Below, in pieces: positions 16,843 through 25,996 of a stretch of DNA of 64,000 bases. Positions within the stretch are counted from its first letter, which is position 1. The number at the start of each line of letters is the position of its first letter. Origin of the DNA: Saccharopolyspora dendranthemae (GTDB lineage: Bacteria > Actinomycetota > Actinomycetes > Mycobacteriales > Pseudonocardiaceae). The notes beneath the pieces were generated by a model. It did not search any database and was not told the origin of the DNA. It saw only the letters and a list, made by a program, of their open reading frames with translations. The position numbers were made by a program, and so were the translations under genes. The DNA lies in the NCBI RefSeq assembly GCF_007829955.1, contig NZ_VIWX01000001.1, positions 434,001-498,000 of the forward strand, written 5' to 3'.

Positions 16843-17643
16843 CTACAGCAGGCCTGCGAGGCGGGCTTCGTGGACTGCTGCTGTGCGGTTGCGGACGGCG
16901 AGCTTGCGGGTGGCGTTGCGCAGGTAGGTCTTCACCGTTTGCGGGCTGAGGCCCATGCGGGCGGCGATCTCCACGTTGGAGGCTCCGATCTCGACCAGGC
17001 GCAGCGCCTCGATCTCGCGCGGCGCCAGGGAGCGCTCGCTGCTCGCCACCGGGTCCCTGCTCCCGCCGAGGCGGTCGTGGATCCGGCTCAGGCGAGCGCG
17101 CAGCGCGGCGTCGCCGGTCTCCTCGATGAGCGCCGCGAGCTCGTTCAGCGGATCGGGTTCGCGGAGTTCGGGGTCCGGGCGCAACCGGTTCTCGACGTCG
17201 CGGGACAGCTGCGCGGCCACCACCTCCGCGGTGCGCAGCGCGCGGTCGCCCAGCGGCCGGTGATCGCGGACCGCTCCGTAGATCACGCCGCGCACCGAGC
17301 CACCGACCTTGATGGGCAGGGCGTACACCGAGGTGAGCCGTTCCTGGCGCACCACGATGGCGTCGTACTCGTGGGTGATGTCGGTCGTGCGGGCGTAGTC
17401 GTTGACGCGGTGCGCCACGCGGTCGCGCAGGACCCTGCCGCCGAGCCCGGTGCCCCGGCCCACCTCCAGCCCGCGCAACCCCGTCCCGAAGGTGCCCTTC
17501 AAGCGGCCGATCACCAGCTGGTCCGGCGTCGCCGACGTTCCGCCGCCGAACACCACGGGAATTCCGCTCGATCGCGCCAACCAGCTCAGCCGTTCCGGCA
17601 GGAGCCGGTCGATCCAGTCAGCCGCCCGGACATCGTCGTCCAT
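16843..17643 (-). CDS. GAF-LuxR transcriptional regulator (paralogue 1)
   Basis: A 266-aa regulator. The N-terminal two thirds form a GAF-like sensor (about 20-150) including the segment ITHEYDAIVV and the strand GSVRGVIYGAVR. The C-terminal LuxR/NarL helix-turn-helix is at about 205-262 (LAPREIEALRLVEIGASNVE, then SPQTVKTYLRNATRKL). ATG 17643 has GGGGAGG upstream. It is divergent, by 139 bases, from an acyl-CoA synthetase gene that it probably controls. A paralogue with the same order of domains sits at 53176-54087, also next to an AMP-forming CoA ligase. The ligand is unknown. Confidence 0.85.
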   Translation of the reverse strand: MDDDVRAADWIDRLLPERLSWLARSSGIPVVFGGGTSATPDQLVIGRLKGTFGTGLRGLEVGRGTGLGGRVLRDRVAHRVNDYARTTDITHEYDAIVVRQERLTSVYALPIKVGGSVRGVIYGAVRDHRPLGDRALRTAEVVAAQLSRDVENRLRPDPELREPDPLNELAALIEETGDAALRARLSRIHDRLGGSRDPVASSERSLAPREIEALRLVEIGASNVEIAARMGLSPQTVKTYLRNATRKLAVRNRTAAVHEARLAGLL

Positions 17644-17782
17644 GCTCGCACCTCCCCGCTTCTCGTGGGTGGATACCCCACAACGGCCGATCACCGCTAC
17701 CCCCACGAGTGGGTGTCCGCTCGCCCAGCGAGCGGTGCACGCTCTTCCGGGACAGCGTCGTCGCATCGAAGGGGAAACCGCA

Positions 17783-19474
17783 ATGGACGTCACCGGGGCA
17801 TACCGGGAAAGCCGCGACCAGCTCCTGGCGCTCCGCGGAGAGCACGCGCGCGCGGTCACCGAATTCCGCTGGCCGCAGCTGGGCGAGCAGTTCAACTGGG
17901 CGATCGACTGGTTCGACGCGATCGCCCGCGACAACGACCGCCCGGCGCTGGTCATCGTCGAGGAGGACGGTTCCGAGCTGCGGCGGTCCTTCGCCGACAT
18001 GGCCGCCGCGTCCGATCGCCTGGCGGGCTGGTTGTCCTCCCGAGGCGTGCGCCGCGGCGAATCCGTCGTGCTCATGCTCGACAACCAGGTCGAGCTGTGG
18101 GAATCGATGCTGGCGATCATGAAGCTGGGCGCGGTGATCGTGCCGACCACGACCGCGGTCGGACCCGCCGAGCTGATCGACCGGATCTTCCGCAGCGGCG
18201 CCCAGCACGTCATCGCCAACGCCGCCGACACGAGCAAGTTCACCGACGTGCCCGGCGCCTACGGCCGGATCAGCGTCGGTCCCGCCGACGGGTGGGCGGA
18301 TCTGCGCGAGGCCGCGTCCTCCCCTGCGCGTCCGGTGACCCACCCGGGAACCGGTCCGGGGGATCCGCTGCTGCACTACTTCACCTCCGGCACGACCTCG
18401 CGTCCGAAGCTCGTCGAGCACACCCAGGTCTCCTACCCCGTCGGACACCTGGCCACGATGTACTTCCTGGGTCTGCGGCCGGGCGACGTGCACCTCAACA
18501 TCTCCTCGCCGGGCTGGGCCAAGCACGCGTGGTCGTGCTTCTTCGCTCCCTGGATCGCCGAGGCGACCATCCTGGTGTGCAACTACCGGCGGTTCGACCC
18601 CGTCATGTTGCTCGACCGGCTGCGGCGGTGGGAGGTGTCGACGTTCTGCGCTCCGCCCACGGTGTGGCGGATGCTCATCAACTCCGACCTCGGAGAGAGG
18701 CCCGGAGCGCTGCGGGAGGTCATCGGCGCGGGCGAACCGCTCAACCCGGAGGTCATCGAGCAGGTCGAGCGCGCCTGGGACCTGAAGCTGCGGGACGGGT
18801 TCGGGCAGACCGAGACGACGGCGCAGGTGGCCAACACTCCCGGATCCGAGCTCCGCCCGGGGTCGATGGGTCGCGCCCTGCCCGGCGTTCCGGTCGTGCT
18901 GGTCGACCCGGCGACGGGCCGGCCGGTGGAGGGCTCCGGCGAAGGCGAGATCTGCCTGGACCTCGCCCAGCACCCGTTGCCGCTGATGACCGGCTACCGC
19001 AACGACGCCGAGCGCAACGACGCGGCGATGGACGGCGGTTTCTACCACACCGGGGACGTCGCGACCATCGACGAGGACGGCTACATCACCTACGTCGGAC
19101 GCACCGATGACGTGTTCAAGGCCAGCGATTACAAGATCAGCCCGTTCGAGCTCGAATCGGTGCTGATCGAGCACCCGGCGGTGGCCGAGGCGGCCGTGGT
19201 CCCCTCGCCCGACCCGGTGCGGCTTGCCGTCCCCAAGGCCTACATCGCGCTGGCTCCCGGCCACGCGCCCGACAAGACGACCGCCTGCGAGATCCTGCGC
19301 TACGCGCGCGAACACCTCGCGCCCTACCAGCGGGTGCGGCGACTGGAGTTCTTCGATCTCCCGAAGACGATCTCCGGCAAGATTCGCCGCGTCGAACTGC
19401 GCGCCCGCGAGGACGAATCCGCCGGGCAGAACCTGGAGTGGCGCGACGACCAGTTCCCCGAGCTGCGCTCCTGA
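17783..19474 (+). CDS. AMP-dependent acyl-CoA synthetase
   Basis: A 563-aa ANL-family ligase that activates a carboxylate with ATP and CoA. Motifs: P-loop YFTSGTTSRPKLVEHT, A5 GFGQTETTAQ, A7 YHTGDVATIDEDGYITYVGR, A8 DDVFKASDYKISPFELE and the catalytic lysine in TISGKIRRVEL. The extended N-terminus with FNWAIDWFD resembles medium-chain or butyryl-type acyl-CoA synthetases rather than acetyl-CoA synthetase. ATG 17783 follows AAGGGGA. It is divergent from GAF-LuxR paralogue 1. A strong hairpin ends the gene, followed by a convergent acetate-type transporter gene, which suggests short or medium-chain acid use. Confidence 0.88.
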   Translation: MDVTGAYRESRDQLLALRGEHARAVTEFRWPQLGEQFNWAIDWFDAIARDNDRPALVIVEEDGSELRRSFADMAAASDRLAGWLSSRGVRRGESVVLMLDNQVELWESMLAIMKLGAVIVPTTTAVGPAELIDRIFRSGAQHVIANAADTSKFTDVPGAYGRISVGPADGWADLREAASSPARPVTHPGTGPGDPLLHYFTSGTTSRPKLVEHTQVSYPVGHLATMYFLGLRPGDVHLNISSPGWAKHAWSCFFAPWIAEATILVCNYRRFDPVMLLDRLRRWEVSTFCAPPTVWRMLINSDLGERPGALREVIGAGEPLNPEVIEQVERAWDLKLRDGFGQTETTAQVANTPGSELRPGSMGRALPGVPVVLVDPATGRPVEGSGEGEICLDLAQHPLPLMTGYRNDAERNDAAMDGGFYHTGDVATIDEDGYITYVGRTDDVFKASDYKISPFELESVLIEHPAVAEAAVVPSPDPVRLAVPKAYIALAPGHAPDKTTACEILRYAREHLAPYQRVRRLEFFDLPKTISGKIRRVELRAREDESAGQNLEWRDDQFPELRS

Positions 19475-19483
19475 GCCTGAAGA

Positions 19484-19527
19484 CCGCGGGGCGCGGAGGC
19501 CGTTCCAGGCCACTCCGCGCCCCGCGG
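19484..19527. terminator. Hairpin between acyl-CoA synthetase and transporter
   Basis: A 15-base-pair perfect stem (CCGCGGGGCGCGGAG and its complement) with a 14-base loop, nine bases after one stop and abutting the convergent stop. It probably terminates both genes. Confidence 0.75.
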
Positions 19528-19529
19528 GT

Positions 19530-20180
19530 TCAGGCCCCCAGCACCGGGCGCCCGAGCGGCAGCCCGCGACCGCCCGTCGCCTCCGACATCACGTGCAGGA
19601 ACAGGTAGCCGCCGAGCGCCGCGAAGCTGAACACGACGTACCCGCCGATCGCCTTCAACTGCACCGAATCCTGCACGGTCGCGATCAGGACCAGTGCGAG
19701 CGCGACCGCGATCAGCGTGAACAGAACGGTGTAGGCGGCGGGCAGGCGCAACGTCGCCACGGCGAGCAGCGCGACGGCGATGAGCCACGACGTCAGGAAC
19801 ACGGCTTGGGTGGCGGTCGCGCTCTCGGCGGGAACCCCGAACCAGTCGTGGGTCAAGCCGAGGACGAGAAAGCCGTAGCTGAGCCAGAACCCGGAGAAGA
19901 TGCCGAAGATGGACGCCACCGCGCTCTGCCCCGTCCCGGCGGCCCACAGCGCCGCGACGAGCTGACCGATTCCGGTAGCGGCCAGGATGATGGCCACGGG
20001 CGCTCCGACGGCTTCCGCGGGCACGAAACCGGCCAACGTCATCCCGAGGGCGATCGAACCCACGACGAAGGTGGGTACTCCGATGAGCGAGGGGTCACCG
20101 GCCAAGGGGCCGGAGTCGGGCTCCGAGCTCTGATTCGCGATTGTTTCCTGGTCCGTTGTCGCTGCGTCCGATGCGGTCAC
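19530..20180 (-). CDS. GPR1/FUN34/YaaH (SatP) family acetate/succinate transporter
   Basis: A 216-aa protein with about six membrane helices. A short polar N-terminal tail leads into GDPSLIGVPTFVVGSIALGM, the position of the family signature, and FGIFSGFWLSYGFLVLGLTHDWFG is typical of the third and fourth helices. Members transport acetate and succinate across the inner membrane with protons. GTG 20180 follows AAAGGAG; the frame open further upstream is not needed. Being convergent with the acyl-CoA synthetase gene, it may provide its substrate, but the two are not co-transcribed. Confidence 0.82.
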   Translation of the reverse strand: MTASDAATTDQETIANQSSEPDSGPLAGDPSLIGVPTFVVGSIALGMTLAGFVPAEAVGAPVAIILAATGIGQLVAALWAAGTGQSAVASIFGIFSGFWLSYGFLVLGLTHDWFGVPAESATATQAVFLTSWLIAVALLAVATLRLPAAYTVLFTLIAVALALVLIATVQDSVQLKAIGGYVVFSFAALGGYLFLHVMSEATGGRGLPLGRPVLGA

Positions 20181-20450
20181 GATCCGCTCCTTTGCGGTGT
20201 TCGGTGCGCGATGCCACGGCGCCGCCCAGAGCCGGAACTGCTCGGCCGATTTCGAACCGACGGCGTCGGAATTCAACGGGAGTTCCAGCGGAGAGGACTC
20301 CGAGAATCTCCGTTCAGCAGGTGAGCGTGAAACATGGCACGCCGCTGGAACAGCGGGCAATGAGTTGAGAACGGGTGGATCTCATCCCGGCACGAAGGGA
20401 TTCGCGCAGCTCTCGAACGGCTTCCGCGCGCAGCGACCCGTTCCGAGCGG

Positions 20451-20485
20451 TGCGGCCGAGGAGGTCGTGATCCTCCTCGGCCGCA
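20451..20485. terminator. Hairpin after the glutathionyl-hydroquinone reductase-like gene
   Basis: A 14-bp perfect stem (TGCGGCCGAGGAGG and its complement) with a 7-base loop, 13 bases beyond the stop of the minus-strand gene. Confidence 0.75.
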
Positions 20486-20498
20486 CGCGGTGCTCGGG

Positions 20499-21527
20499 TC
20501 AGACGACGTCGGGGACTCGTTCGGATTCCGGCGGCGGGCCGGGCGGGGTGCCGTTGCCGAACGGGCGGCCTCCGAGCTTCTCGCGGCCGTGGGGTTCCAG
20601 CAGACCGGACAGGTCGGGGCCCGCGGGGATAATGCCGGTGGGGTTCACGTTGCGGTGCACCACGTAGTAGTGCTCCTTGATCTGCGGGAAGTGGATCGTG
20701 TCGCCGAAACCCGGGGTTTGGAACAGGTCTCGCGTGTAGTCCCGCAGCACCGGCATCTCGGAGACCTTGTGCCTGTTGGCCTTGAAGTGCCCGTGGTAGA
20801 CGGCGTCGAAGCGCACCAGCGTCGGGAACAGGTGCACGTCGGCCTCGGTGATGGTATCGCCGACGAGGAACCGCTGCCCGGCCAGCCGCTCGCTGAGCAG
20901 GTCCATCGCCTCGAACAGCTCGGCGAAGGCCTTCTCGTGGGCTTCCTGGGTCTGCGCGAACCCGGTCTTGTAGACCCCGTTGTTCACCTTGAACACCAGG
21001 TCGTTGACCTGGTCGATCTCGGCTCGCAGGTCCTCCGGGTACAGCTCCGGCGCCCCCGGCCGGTGGTGCTCGCGCCACTCGCCGGAGAGGTCGAGGGTCA
21101 TCTGCGGGAAGTCGTTGGTGACGGCCTGCCCGCTGGGGATGTCGACGATGGTGGGCACGGTGATGCCCTTCTCGTAGTCCGGGAAGCGGGCGAGGAAGGC
21201 CTCCCGCAGCCGCTCGATGCCCAGCACCGTGTCCCGTCCACCCGGGTCGAGGTCGAACTGCCAGCTGCGTTCGTCGTGGGTGGGCCCGGCGATGCCCATC
21301 GACAGCACCGGTTCGAGGCCGAGCAGCCGCCGCACGATGACCGCGCGGTTCGCCCAGGGACACGCCCTGGCCACCACCAGGCGGTACCGACCGGGTTCGA
21401 CCGGGTAGCCGTCGCGCCCGTCCGCGGTGATCCGCGTGGCGATGTAGTTCATGTCCCGCTTGAATTCACCAGCCATGCCCTGATCGTCCACCGGCACCCC
21501 CGCCTGCGCCAAACGCGCCTCGCGCAC
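20499..21527 (-). CDS. Glutathionyl-hydroquinone reductase-like protein (ECM4/YqjG family)
   Basis: About 342 aa of the omega-like glutathione transferase group. The N-terminal thioredoxin-like domain has the conserved ARACPWANRAVIVRRLLGLE, whose cysteine reduces glutathionyl- or mycothiol-hydroquinones. The C-terminal helical domain carries KVNNGVYKTGFAQTQEAHEKA and FLVGDTITEADVHLFPTL. Actinobacteria usually lack glutathione, so mycothiol is the likely thiol, which is inference. The start is uncertain: a GTG at 21527 gives the longest protein, and ATG 21476 (MAGEFKRDMNY) fits family length equally well. A hairpin separates it from the MFS gene upstream. Confidence 0.85.
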   Translation of the reverse strand: MREARLAQAGVPVDDQGMAGEFKRDMNYIATRITADGRDGYPVEPGRYRLVVARACPWANRAVIVRRLLGLEPVLSMGIAGPTHDERSWQFDLDPGGRDTVLGIERLREAFLARFPDYEKGITVPTIVDIPSGQAVTNDFPQMTLDLSGEWREHHRPGAPELYPEDLRAEIDQVNDLVFKVNNGVYKTGFAQTQEAHEKAFAELFEAMDLLSERLAGQRFLVGDTITEADVHLFPTLVRFDAVYHGHFKANRHKVSEMPVLRDYTRDLFQTPGFGDTIHFPQIKEHYYVVHRNVNPTGIIPAGPDLSGLLEPHGREKLGGRPFGNGTPPGPPPESERVPDVV

Positions 21528-21539
21528 CGGCGCGGCGAG

Positions 21540-21577
21540 GGGGGTGGGGAGGTTTTCATGAAAACTTCCCCACCCCC
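21540..21577. terminator. Long palindrome between MFS transporter and reductase genes
   Basis: An 18-bp inverted repeat (GGGGGTGGGGAGGTTTTC and partner, one wobble) with only AT between the arms. It lies 43 bases after the MFS stop and directly before the next gene, so it can act as the terminator of the M20-MFS operon. Confidence 0.65.
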
Positions 21578-21620
21578 ACTTCCGTCTGGACGGAGCCCGC
21601 AGGCGAGCCGCGCACCCGCG

Positions 21621-22922
21621 TCAGCGGGCGGACACCGCCTCGGCCTCCGCGGGTGCCGGGTCGCGGGAGGTGTCGGTCATGCTCAACGCGGCGAGCGCCG
21701 AGACCGCCGCCACCCCGATCAGGTAGTAGGCCGGTGTCATCGGGTTCCCGGTGGACTCCACGAGCGCGGAGAGGATCAGCGGCGTGGAACCCCCGAAGAC
21801 CGACACCGCCGCGCTGTAGGCCAGCGACAGGCCGCTGTAGCGCACCTTCGTCGGGAAGGCCTCGGCGATCGCGGTGGAGATCGCCGCCAGGCCCGGCGCC
21901 ATCAGCAGTCCCAGCAGCACGTAGGCCAGCGTGATCATCCCGAACGAGCCCGACAGGATGAGCTGGTAGATCGGCACGGCCAGCACCACCAGGGACACCG
22001 GGGAGGCGACCAGGAACGGCTTGCGCCTGCCGATCCGGTCGGCCAGCAACGCCCACGCCGGGCAGGTCACCAGCAGCGCGGCGATGCCCACCAGCATCGC
22101 GCTGAACATGTCCACCTGCGGGATGTGCAGGGTTTTGACCAGGAACGCCGGCCAGAAGGCCTGGATCATGTAGGTGCAGGTGGTGCCGGAGATGATCAGA
22201 CCGATGACCTTGAGCACGCTCCGCCAGTGCTCCCGCAGCGTGATCATCAGCGGCGCGCGGTCATCGCTGCTCCCGCCGGATTCGGCCTGGAACTCGGGTG
22301 TTTCGTCCAACCGCAACCGGAGGTAGAGCCCGATCGCGCCGAGCGGGAGGGTGACCAGGAACGGGATCCGCCAGCCCCACTCGCTGAGCGCCTCGGGCGT
22401 GAGCGCCAGCGACAGCAGCGCCCCGATCATCGTGGCCACCAGGGTCGCCGCGTACTGGGTGAACATCTGCCAGCTGCCGTAGAAGGTGCGCCGGTGGCGC
22501 GGGGCGTACTCGACCATGAACGCCGTGGCGCCGCCGAACTCGCCCCCGGCCGAGAAGCCCTGCACGACGCGCGCGATCACGAGCAGGATCGGGGCGGCCA
22601 CGCCGATCCCGTCGTAGTTGGGGAGCAAGCCCATGACGAACGTGGCCACCGACATCCCGATGATGGAGATCGACAGCGTCGTGCGCCGTCCCATCCGGTC
22701 GCCGTAGTGGCCGAAGATCAGCGCGCCCAGGGGGCGCAGCACGAAGGACACGCCGAAGGCGGCGAAGGTGGAGATCAGGCTGTGGCTGCCCGGGAAGAAG
22801 TTCGCCGCGATCGCGGCGGCGAAGAACCCGTAGAGCCCGAACTCGAACCACTCGATGAAGTTGCCGATGGACGCCGCGAGCACCGCCTTGCGGCGCACCG
22901 GCAGGGGAACGGAATTGCTCAT
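21621..22922 (-). CDS. MFS transporter, metabolite:H+ symporter (MHS) type
   Basis: A 433-aa protein with twelve predicted membrane helices. MHS-subfamily hallmarks are present: SIGNFIEWFEFGLYGFFAA at helix 1, the loop 2-3 motif GHYGDRMGRRTTL, GFSAGGEFGGAT in helix 4 and the R-H-R-R-T-F-Y-G-S-W-Q segment. Relatives import carboxylates and compatible solutes with protons. The start ATG 22922 lies only two bases past the stop of the M20 amidohydrolase gene, so they form an operon and the transported compound is probably the substrate or product of that hydrolase, for instance an N-acyl or N-carbamoyl amino acid. Confidence 0.88.
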   Translation of the reverse strand: MSNSVPLPVRRKAVLAASIGNFIEWFEFGLYGFFAAAIAANFFPGSHSLISTFAAFGVSFVLRPLGALIFGHYGDRMGRRTTLSISIIGMSVATFVMGLLPNYDGIGVAAPILLVIARVVQGFSAGGEFGGATAFMVEYAPRHRRTFYGSWQMFTQYAATLVATMIGALLSLALTPEALSEWGWRIPFLVTLPLGAIGLYLRLRLDETPEFQAESGGSSDDRAPLMITLREHWRSVLKVIGLIISGTTCTYMIQAFWPAFLVKTLHIPQVDMFSAMLVGIAALLVTCPAWALLADRIGRRKPFLVASPVSLVVLAVPIYQLILSGSFGMITLAYVLLGLLMAPGLAAISTAIAEAFPTKVRYSGLSLAYSAAVSVFGGSTPLILSALVESTGNPMTPAYYLIGVAAVSALAALSMTDTSRDPAPAEAEAVSAR

Positions 22923-22924
22923 GA

Positions 22925-24118
22925 TCAGTTCTCCACGTGGGTGCGGGCCAGGGCGAGCTCGGCGTAGAGGGTGGCGCCGTCGGCGAGCACCGCATCGTCG
23001 AACATCGCGGTCGGAGAGTGGTTGTAGTCGGCGGTGTCCGGGTCGATCCCCTCGGGAACCGCGCCGAGTCCGATGAATCCGCCGGGCACCTCGTCGAGCA
23101 CCCGGGAGAAGTCCTCGGAACCCGACAGCGGGTTGGGCAGCGTTTCGTGCCGCTCGCCGCCGAACACCTCCTGGACGGTGCGGTCGACGAACGCCGTCTC
23201 CTCGGCGTCGGTGCGGGTGACCGGGTACCCCTCCCGGTAGTCGATCTCGACGTCGACCCGGTGCGCGGCCGCGACCGCCTGCAGCACGGCGGCCGAGCGC
23301 TCCCGCATCCGCTCCCGCGACTCCGCCGAGAAGGTGCGCACGGTGGCGCCGAAGGTCGCGCTCTCGGGGATGACGTTGACCGCGCTGCCCGCGTGCAGCG
23401 AACCCACCGAGAGCACGACGGGGTCGAACATGTCGAACTGGCGGGTCACCATCGTCTGCAGCGAGGTGATCATCTCGCTGATCGCGGCGACCGGGTCCTG
23501 GGTGTGGTGCGGCGCCGACCCGTGCCCGCCCGAGCCGCGCACCTGGACGTGCAGCTCGTCGGACGCCGAGAGCATCGCTCCGGGCCGGGTGAGGAAGCGC
23601 CCCTGCGGCGCGGTCGAGGAGAACACGTGCATCCCGTAGGCCGCGTCGACCCGGCGGCCCGCGGCGTCGAGCACTCCCTCGTCGACCATGTACCGCGCGC
23701 CGTCGTAGCCCTCCTCCCCCGGCTGGAACATCAGCACCACGTCACCGCCCAGCCGGTCGCGGTGCGCGGACAGCAGCCGGGCGGCGCCGATGAGCATCGT
23801 GGTGTGCAGGTCGTGGCCGCAGGCGTGCATCGTGTCGCCGGTCTGCGAAGCGAAGTCGAGGCCGGTGCGCTCCCGGACCGGCAGCGCGTCCATGTCCGCG
23901 CGCAGCAGCACCGACGGTCCGCCGCCGCCGCGCAGCACCGCGGTCACCGAGCTCACGTCCCGGCCGGTGGTGATCTCCAGCGGCAGGCCGTCCAGAGCCT
24001 CCAGCACCCTCTCCTGGGTGCGGGGCACCTGCAGCCCCACCTCGGGTTCGCGGTGGAACTCGTGACGGAGCGCGATCAGCTCGTCACGCATCGACCGCGC
24101 GTCCTCGTTGACAGACAA
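22925..24118 (-). CDS. M20-family amidohydrolase (hippurate hydrolase-like)
   Basis: A 397-aa zinc aminoacylase of the M20D group, which removes acyl groups from N-acyl amino acids or related amides. The metal-ligand motifs LRADMDALPV, MHACGHDLHTTM, FQPGEEGYDGA and NPLSGSEDFSRV are all present, and the dimerisation domain lies at about 185-300. It starts at TTG 24118 with a clear GGAGG five bases upstream, an uncommon but well-supported start. It leads an operon with an MHS transporter and is divergent from the duplicated AsnC-type regulator, the likely controller. Confidence 0.88.
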   Translation of the reverse strand: MSVNEDARSMRDELIALRHEFHREPEVGLQVPRTQERVLEALDGLPLEITTGRDVSSVTAVLRGGGGPSVLLRADMDALPVRERTGLDFASQTGDTMHACGHDLHTTMLIGAARLLSAHRDRLGGDVVLMFQPGEEGYDGARYMVDEGVLDAAGRRVDAAYGMHVFSSTAPQGRFLTRPGAMLSASDELHVQVRGSGGHGSAPHHTQDPVAAISEMITSLQTMVTRQFDMFDPVVLSVGSLHAGSAVNVIPESATFGATVRTFSAESRERMRERSAAVLQAVAAAHRVDVEIDYREGYPVTRTDAEETAFVDRTVQEVFGGERHETLPNPLSGSEDFSRVLDEVPGGFIGLGAVPEGIDPDTADYNHSPTAMFDDAVLADGATLYAELALARTHVEN

Positions 24119-24242
24119 CGGTTACCTCCATTGGTGACCTGGTTCATAACGACACCGAGGCGCGTCAGTGTGCGATGTCGGCCATGCCGAGCGTGAACAT
24201 TCGCGGGATTCGTGCATCGGACCGCGTCGCAGGAGGTGATTC

Positions 24243-25265
24243 GTGAATTCGAACCCCCCGGAACTGTCCGAAGAGGATCTGGCCCTGATCCACGCGCTGC
24301 AGATCGCGCCGCGGGTCAGCTGGGCCGAGGCGGCGCGGGTGCTGGGGTCGACGCCGGCCTCGCTCGCCGCGCGCTGGCACCGGCTGCGGACGGCGGGGCT
24401 GGCGTGGCTGACGGTCCACTCCGGCTTGCTGTCGCACGACGTGGTCGCCTTCGTCGACCTGCGGGTGGACCCCGCCCGGCGCGCGGAGGCCATCGAGCGG
24501 ATCGCCCGGGACCACCGGGCCGCCTCGGTCGAGGAGACGGCGGACGGCCGGGACCTGGCGCTGACCGTGATCGTGCCGGACCACGACTCGCTGGCCACGT
24601 TCGCCCTCGACGAGCTGCCGACCGTGCCGGGTGTGCGGGCGGTGAACACCCACGTGGCCACCAGGGTTCACCGCCAGGGCGCGGACTGGCGCCTCGATTC
24701 CCTCGATCCCGACCAGCAGGCCGCGCTGCGCGAGGCCGCCCGGCACGCCAAGAGCCCGTCCGGCGGACGCATCCCGGACTCCTGCTGGCCGGTGGTGGAA
24801 CGCCTGGCCCAGGACGGCAGGCAGAACGCCGCCGAGATCGCCCGCTCGCTCGGGCGGGACCCGGCGACCGTGCGCAGGCAGGTCGCCCGGCTGCTGGCCA
24901 CCGACGCGCTGGCCTTCCGCTGCGAGGTCGCGGGGGTGCGGACCCGCTGGCCGATCGTGTGCAAGTGGTTCGCACAGGTCCCGATGACGGAGCTGGACCA
25001 CGCGGTCCGCTCGCTGTCCACGCTGCCGGAGCTGCGACTGCTGGTGTCCACGGCCGGCCAGTCCAACCTGACGTTCCTGGTGTGGGCGCGCAGCACGGGT
25101 GATCTCATCCGCATCGAGCGGCTGGTGAACGAGAAGCTCCCGTCGCTGCGGCTGCTGGAGTCGGTCCTGACGCTGCGGACCCGCAAGCGCATGGGGTGGT
25201 TGCTCGACGAGCACGGCCGGGCGACCGGCGAGATGATCCTCCCCCACTCGCTGCTACCGCGCTGA
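24243..25265 (+). CDS. Lrp/AsnC regulator with two tandem HTH-RAM units
   Basis: A 340-aa protein, about twice the length of a usual AsnC/Lrp member. It contains a first helix-turn-helix (about 10-50; LSEEDLALIHALQIAPRVSW), a first ligand-binding RAM-like region (about 60-140), a second helix-turn-helix (about 180-220; VVERLAQDGRQNAAEIARSL) and a second RAM region (about 230-315). GTG 24243 follows a perfect GGAGGTGA. Divergent from the M20-MFS operon, it probably senses an amino acid or its derivative and controls that operon and itself. Such duplicated regulators are known in actinobacteria. Confidence 0.85.
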   Translation: MNSNPPELSEEDLALIHALQIAPRVSWAEAARVLGSTPASLAARWHRLRTAGLAWLTVHSGLLSHDVVAFVDLRVDPARRAEAIERIARDHRAASVEETADGRDLALTVIVPDHDSLATFALDELPTVPGVRAVNTHVATRVHRQGADWRLDSLDPDQQAALREAARHAKSPSGGRIPDSCWPVVERLAQDGRQNAAEIARSLGRDPATVRRQVARLLATDALAFRCEVAGVRTRWPIVCKWFAQVPMTELDHAVRSLSTLPELRLLVSTAGQSNLTFLVWARSTGDLIRIERLVNEKLPSLRLLESVLTLRTRKRMGWLLDEHGRATGEMILPHSLLPR

Positions 25266-25287
25266 CCTCGCACTGGACGTTCACCGA

Positions 25288-25334
25288 CCACTGTGCGTAT
25301 CTGGGAATGGCGGGTATCCGCCACTGTCCGTATC
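25288..25334. promoter_or_regulatory. Direct repeats upstream of the snapalysin gene
   Basis: CCACTGTGCGTATC (25288-25301) and CCACTGTCCGTATC (25321-25334) are 13/14 identical and start 33 bases apart, about three helical turns. They sit about 70 bases before the protease start and may bind an activator. In Streptomyces, snapalysin genes are controlled by LysR-type activators; none is adjacent here. Confidence 0.45.
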
Positions 25335-25405
25335 GGCGTGGGACTCCTGCTTAGCCTCCGGCGTGTTGATCGTTTCGACGAACGACGCCGACAGGAGGAG
25401 TCGAC

Positions 25406-25963
25406 ATGTCCAAGTTCTCGATCTCCACCGCGATCGCCGGTGCGGCGACCGCGATTCTGCTGGTGGCAGGTGCGCCGCTGGCCGGTGCGGTCCCCAGCGA
25501 CGCCGCCGAGCCGCGCGTGATCACCTACGACGCCAGCCAGGCCGAGGAGTTCCAGGCCGCCATCGACGAGGCCACCGAGACCTGGAACGGCCAGGTCGCC
25601 AACGTCAAGTTCGAGAAGGCGACCGGCGGGCAGGCCGACCTCACCGTCCTCGCCGACGACGGCTGGCCGCGCGCCCAGACCGATTCGCTGGGCGTGGGCA
25701 CGGTGTGGATGGGGCGTGAGGCCGTCAACGAGGGCCACCACATCCCGCGCATCGCCACCCACGAGATCGGCCACATCCTCGGGCTCCCCGACGACCGGAC
25801 CGGTGTCTGCGAGGACCTGATGTCCGGCGCCAGCGCGGGAACCGAGTGCCAGAACACCCTGCCCAACCCGACGGAGAAGGCCCAGGTCGACGAGAACTTC
25901 GCGCAGGGACTGGTGATCGAGCCGCAGCTGTTCACCGAGGCACCGGTCGCGGCGACCCGCTGA
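25406..25963 (+). CDS. snpA: Secreted snapalysin-type metalloprotease (M7)
   Basis: A 185-aa protein with a classical signal peptide (positive start, hydrophobic core AGAATAILLVAGAPLAGA). The mature domain has the zinc site THEIGHILGLPDD, matching the HExxHxxGxxD motif in which the third ligand is aspartate, the hallmark of family M7. Substrate-side segments GVGTVWMGREAVN and two C-terminal cysteines (GVCEDL, GTECQ), probably disulfide-bonded, also fit. It cleaves milk and other proteins on the N-terminal side of aromatic residues in studied relatives. GAGGAG lies upstream of ATG 25406. It stands alone. Confidence 0.9.
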   Translation: MSKFSISTAIAGAATAILLVAGAPLAGAVPSDAAEPRVITYDASQAEEFQAAIDEATETWNGQVANVKFEKATGGQADLTVLADDGWPRAQTDSLGVGTVWMGREAVNEGHHIPRIATHEIGHILGLPDDRTGVCEDLMSGASAGTECQNTLPNPTEKAQVDENFAQGLVIEPQLFTEAPVAATR

Positions 25964-25996
25964 GGCCACCGGCCGGGCTCAGGACTCGGGTCGGAG

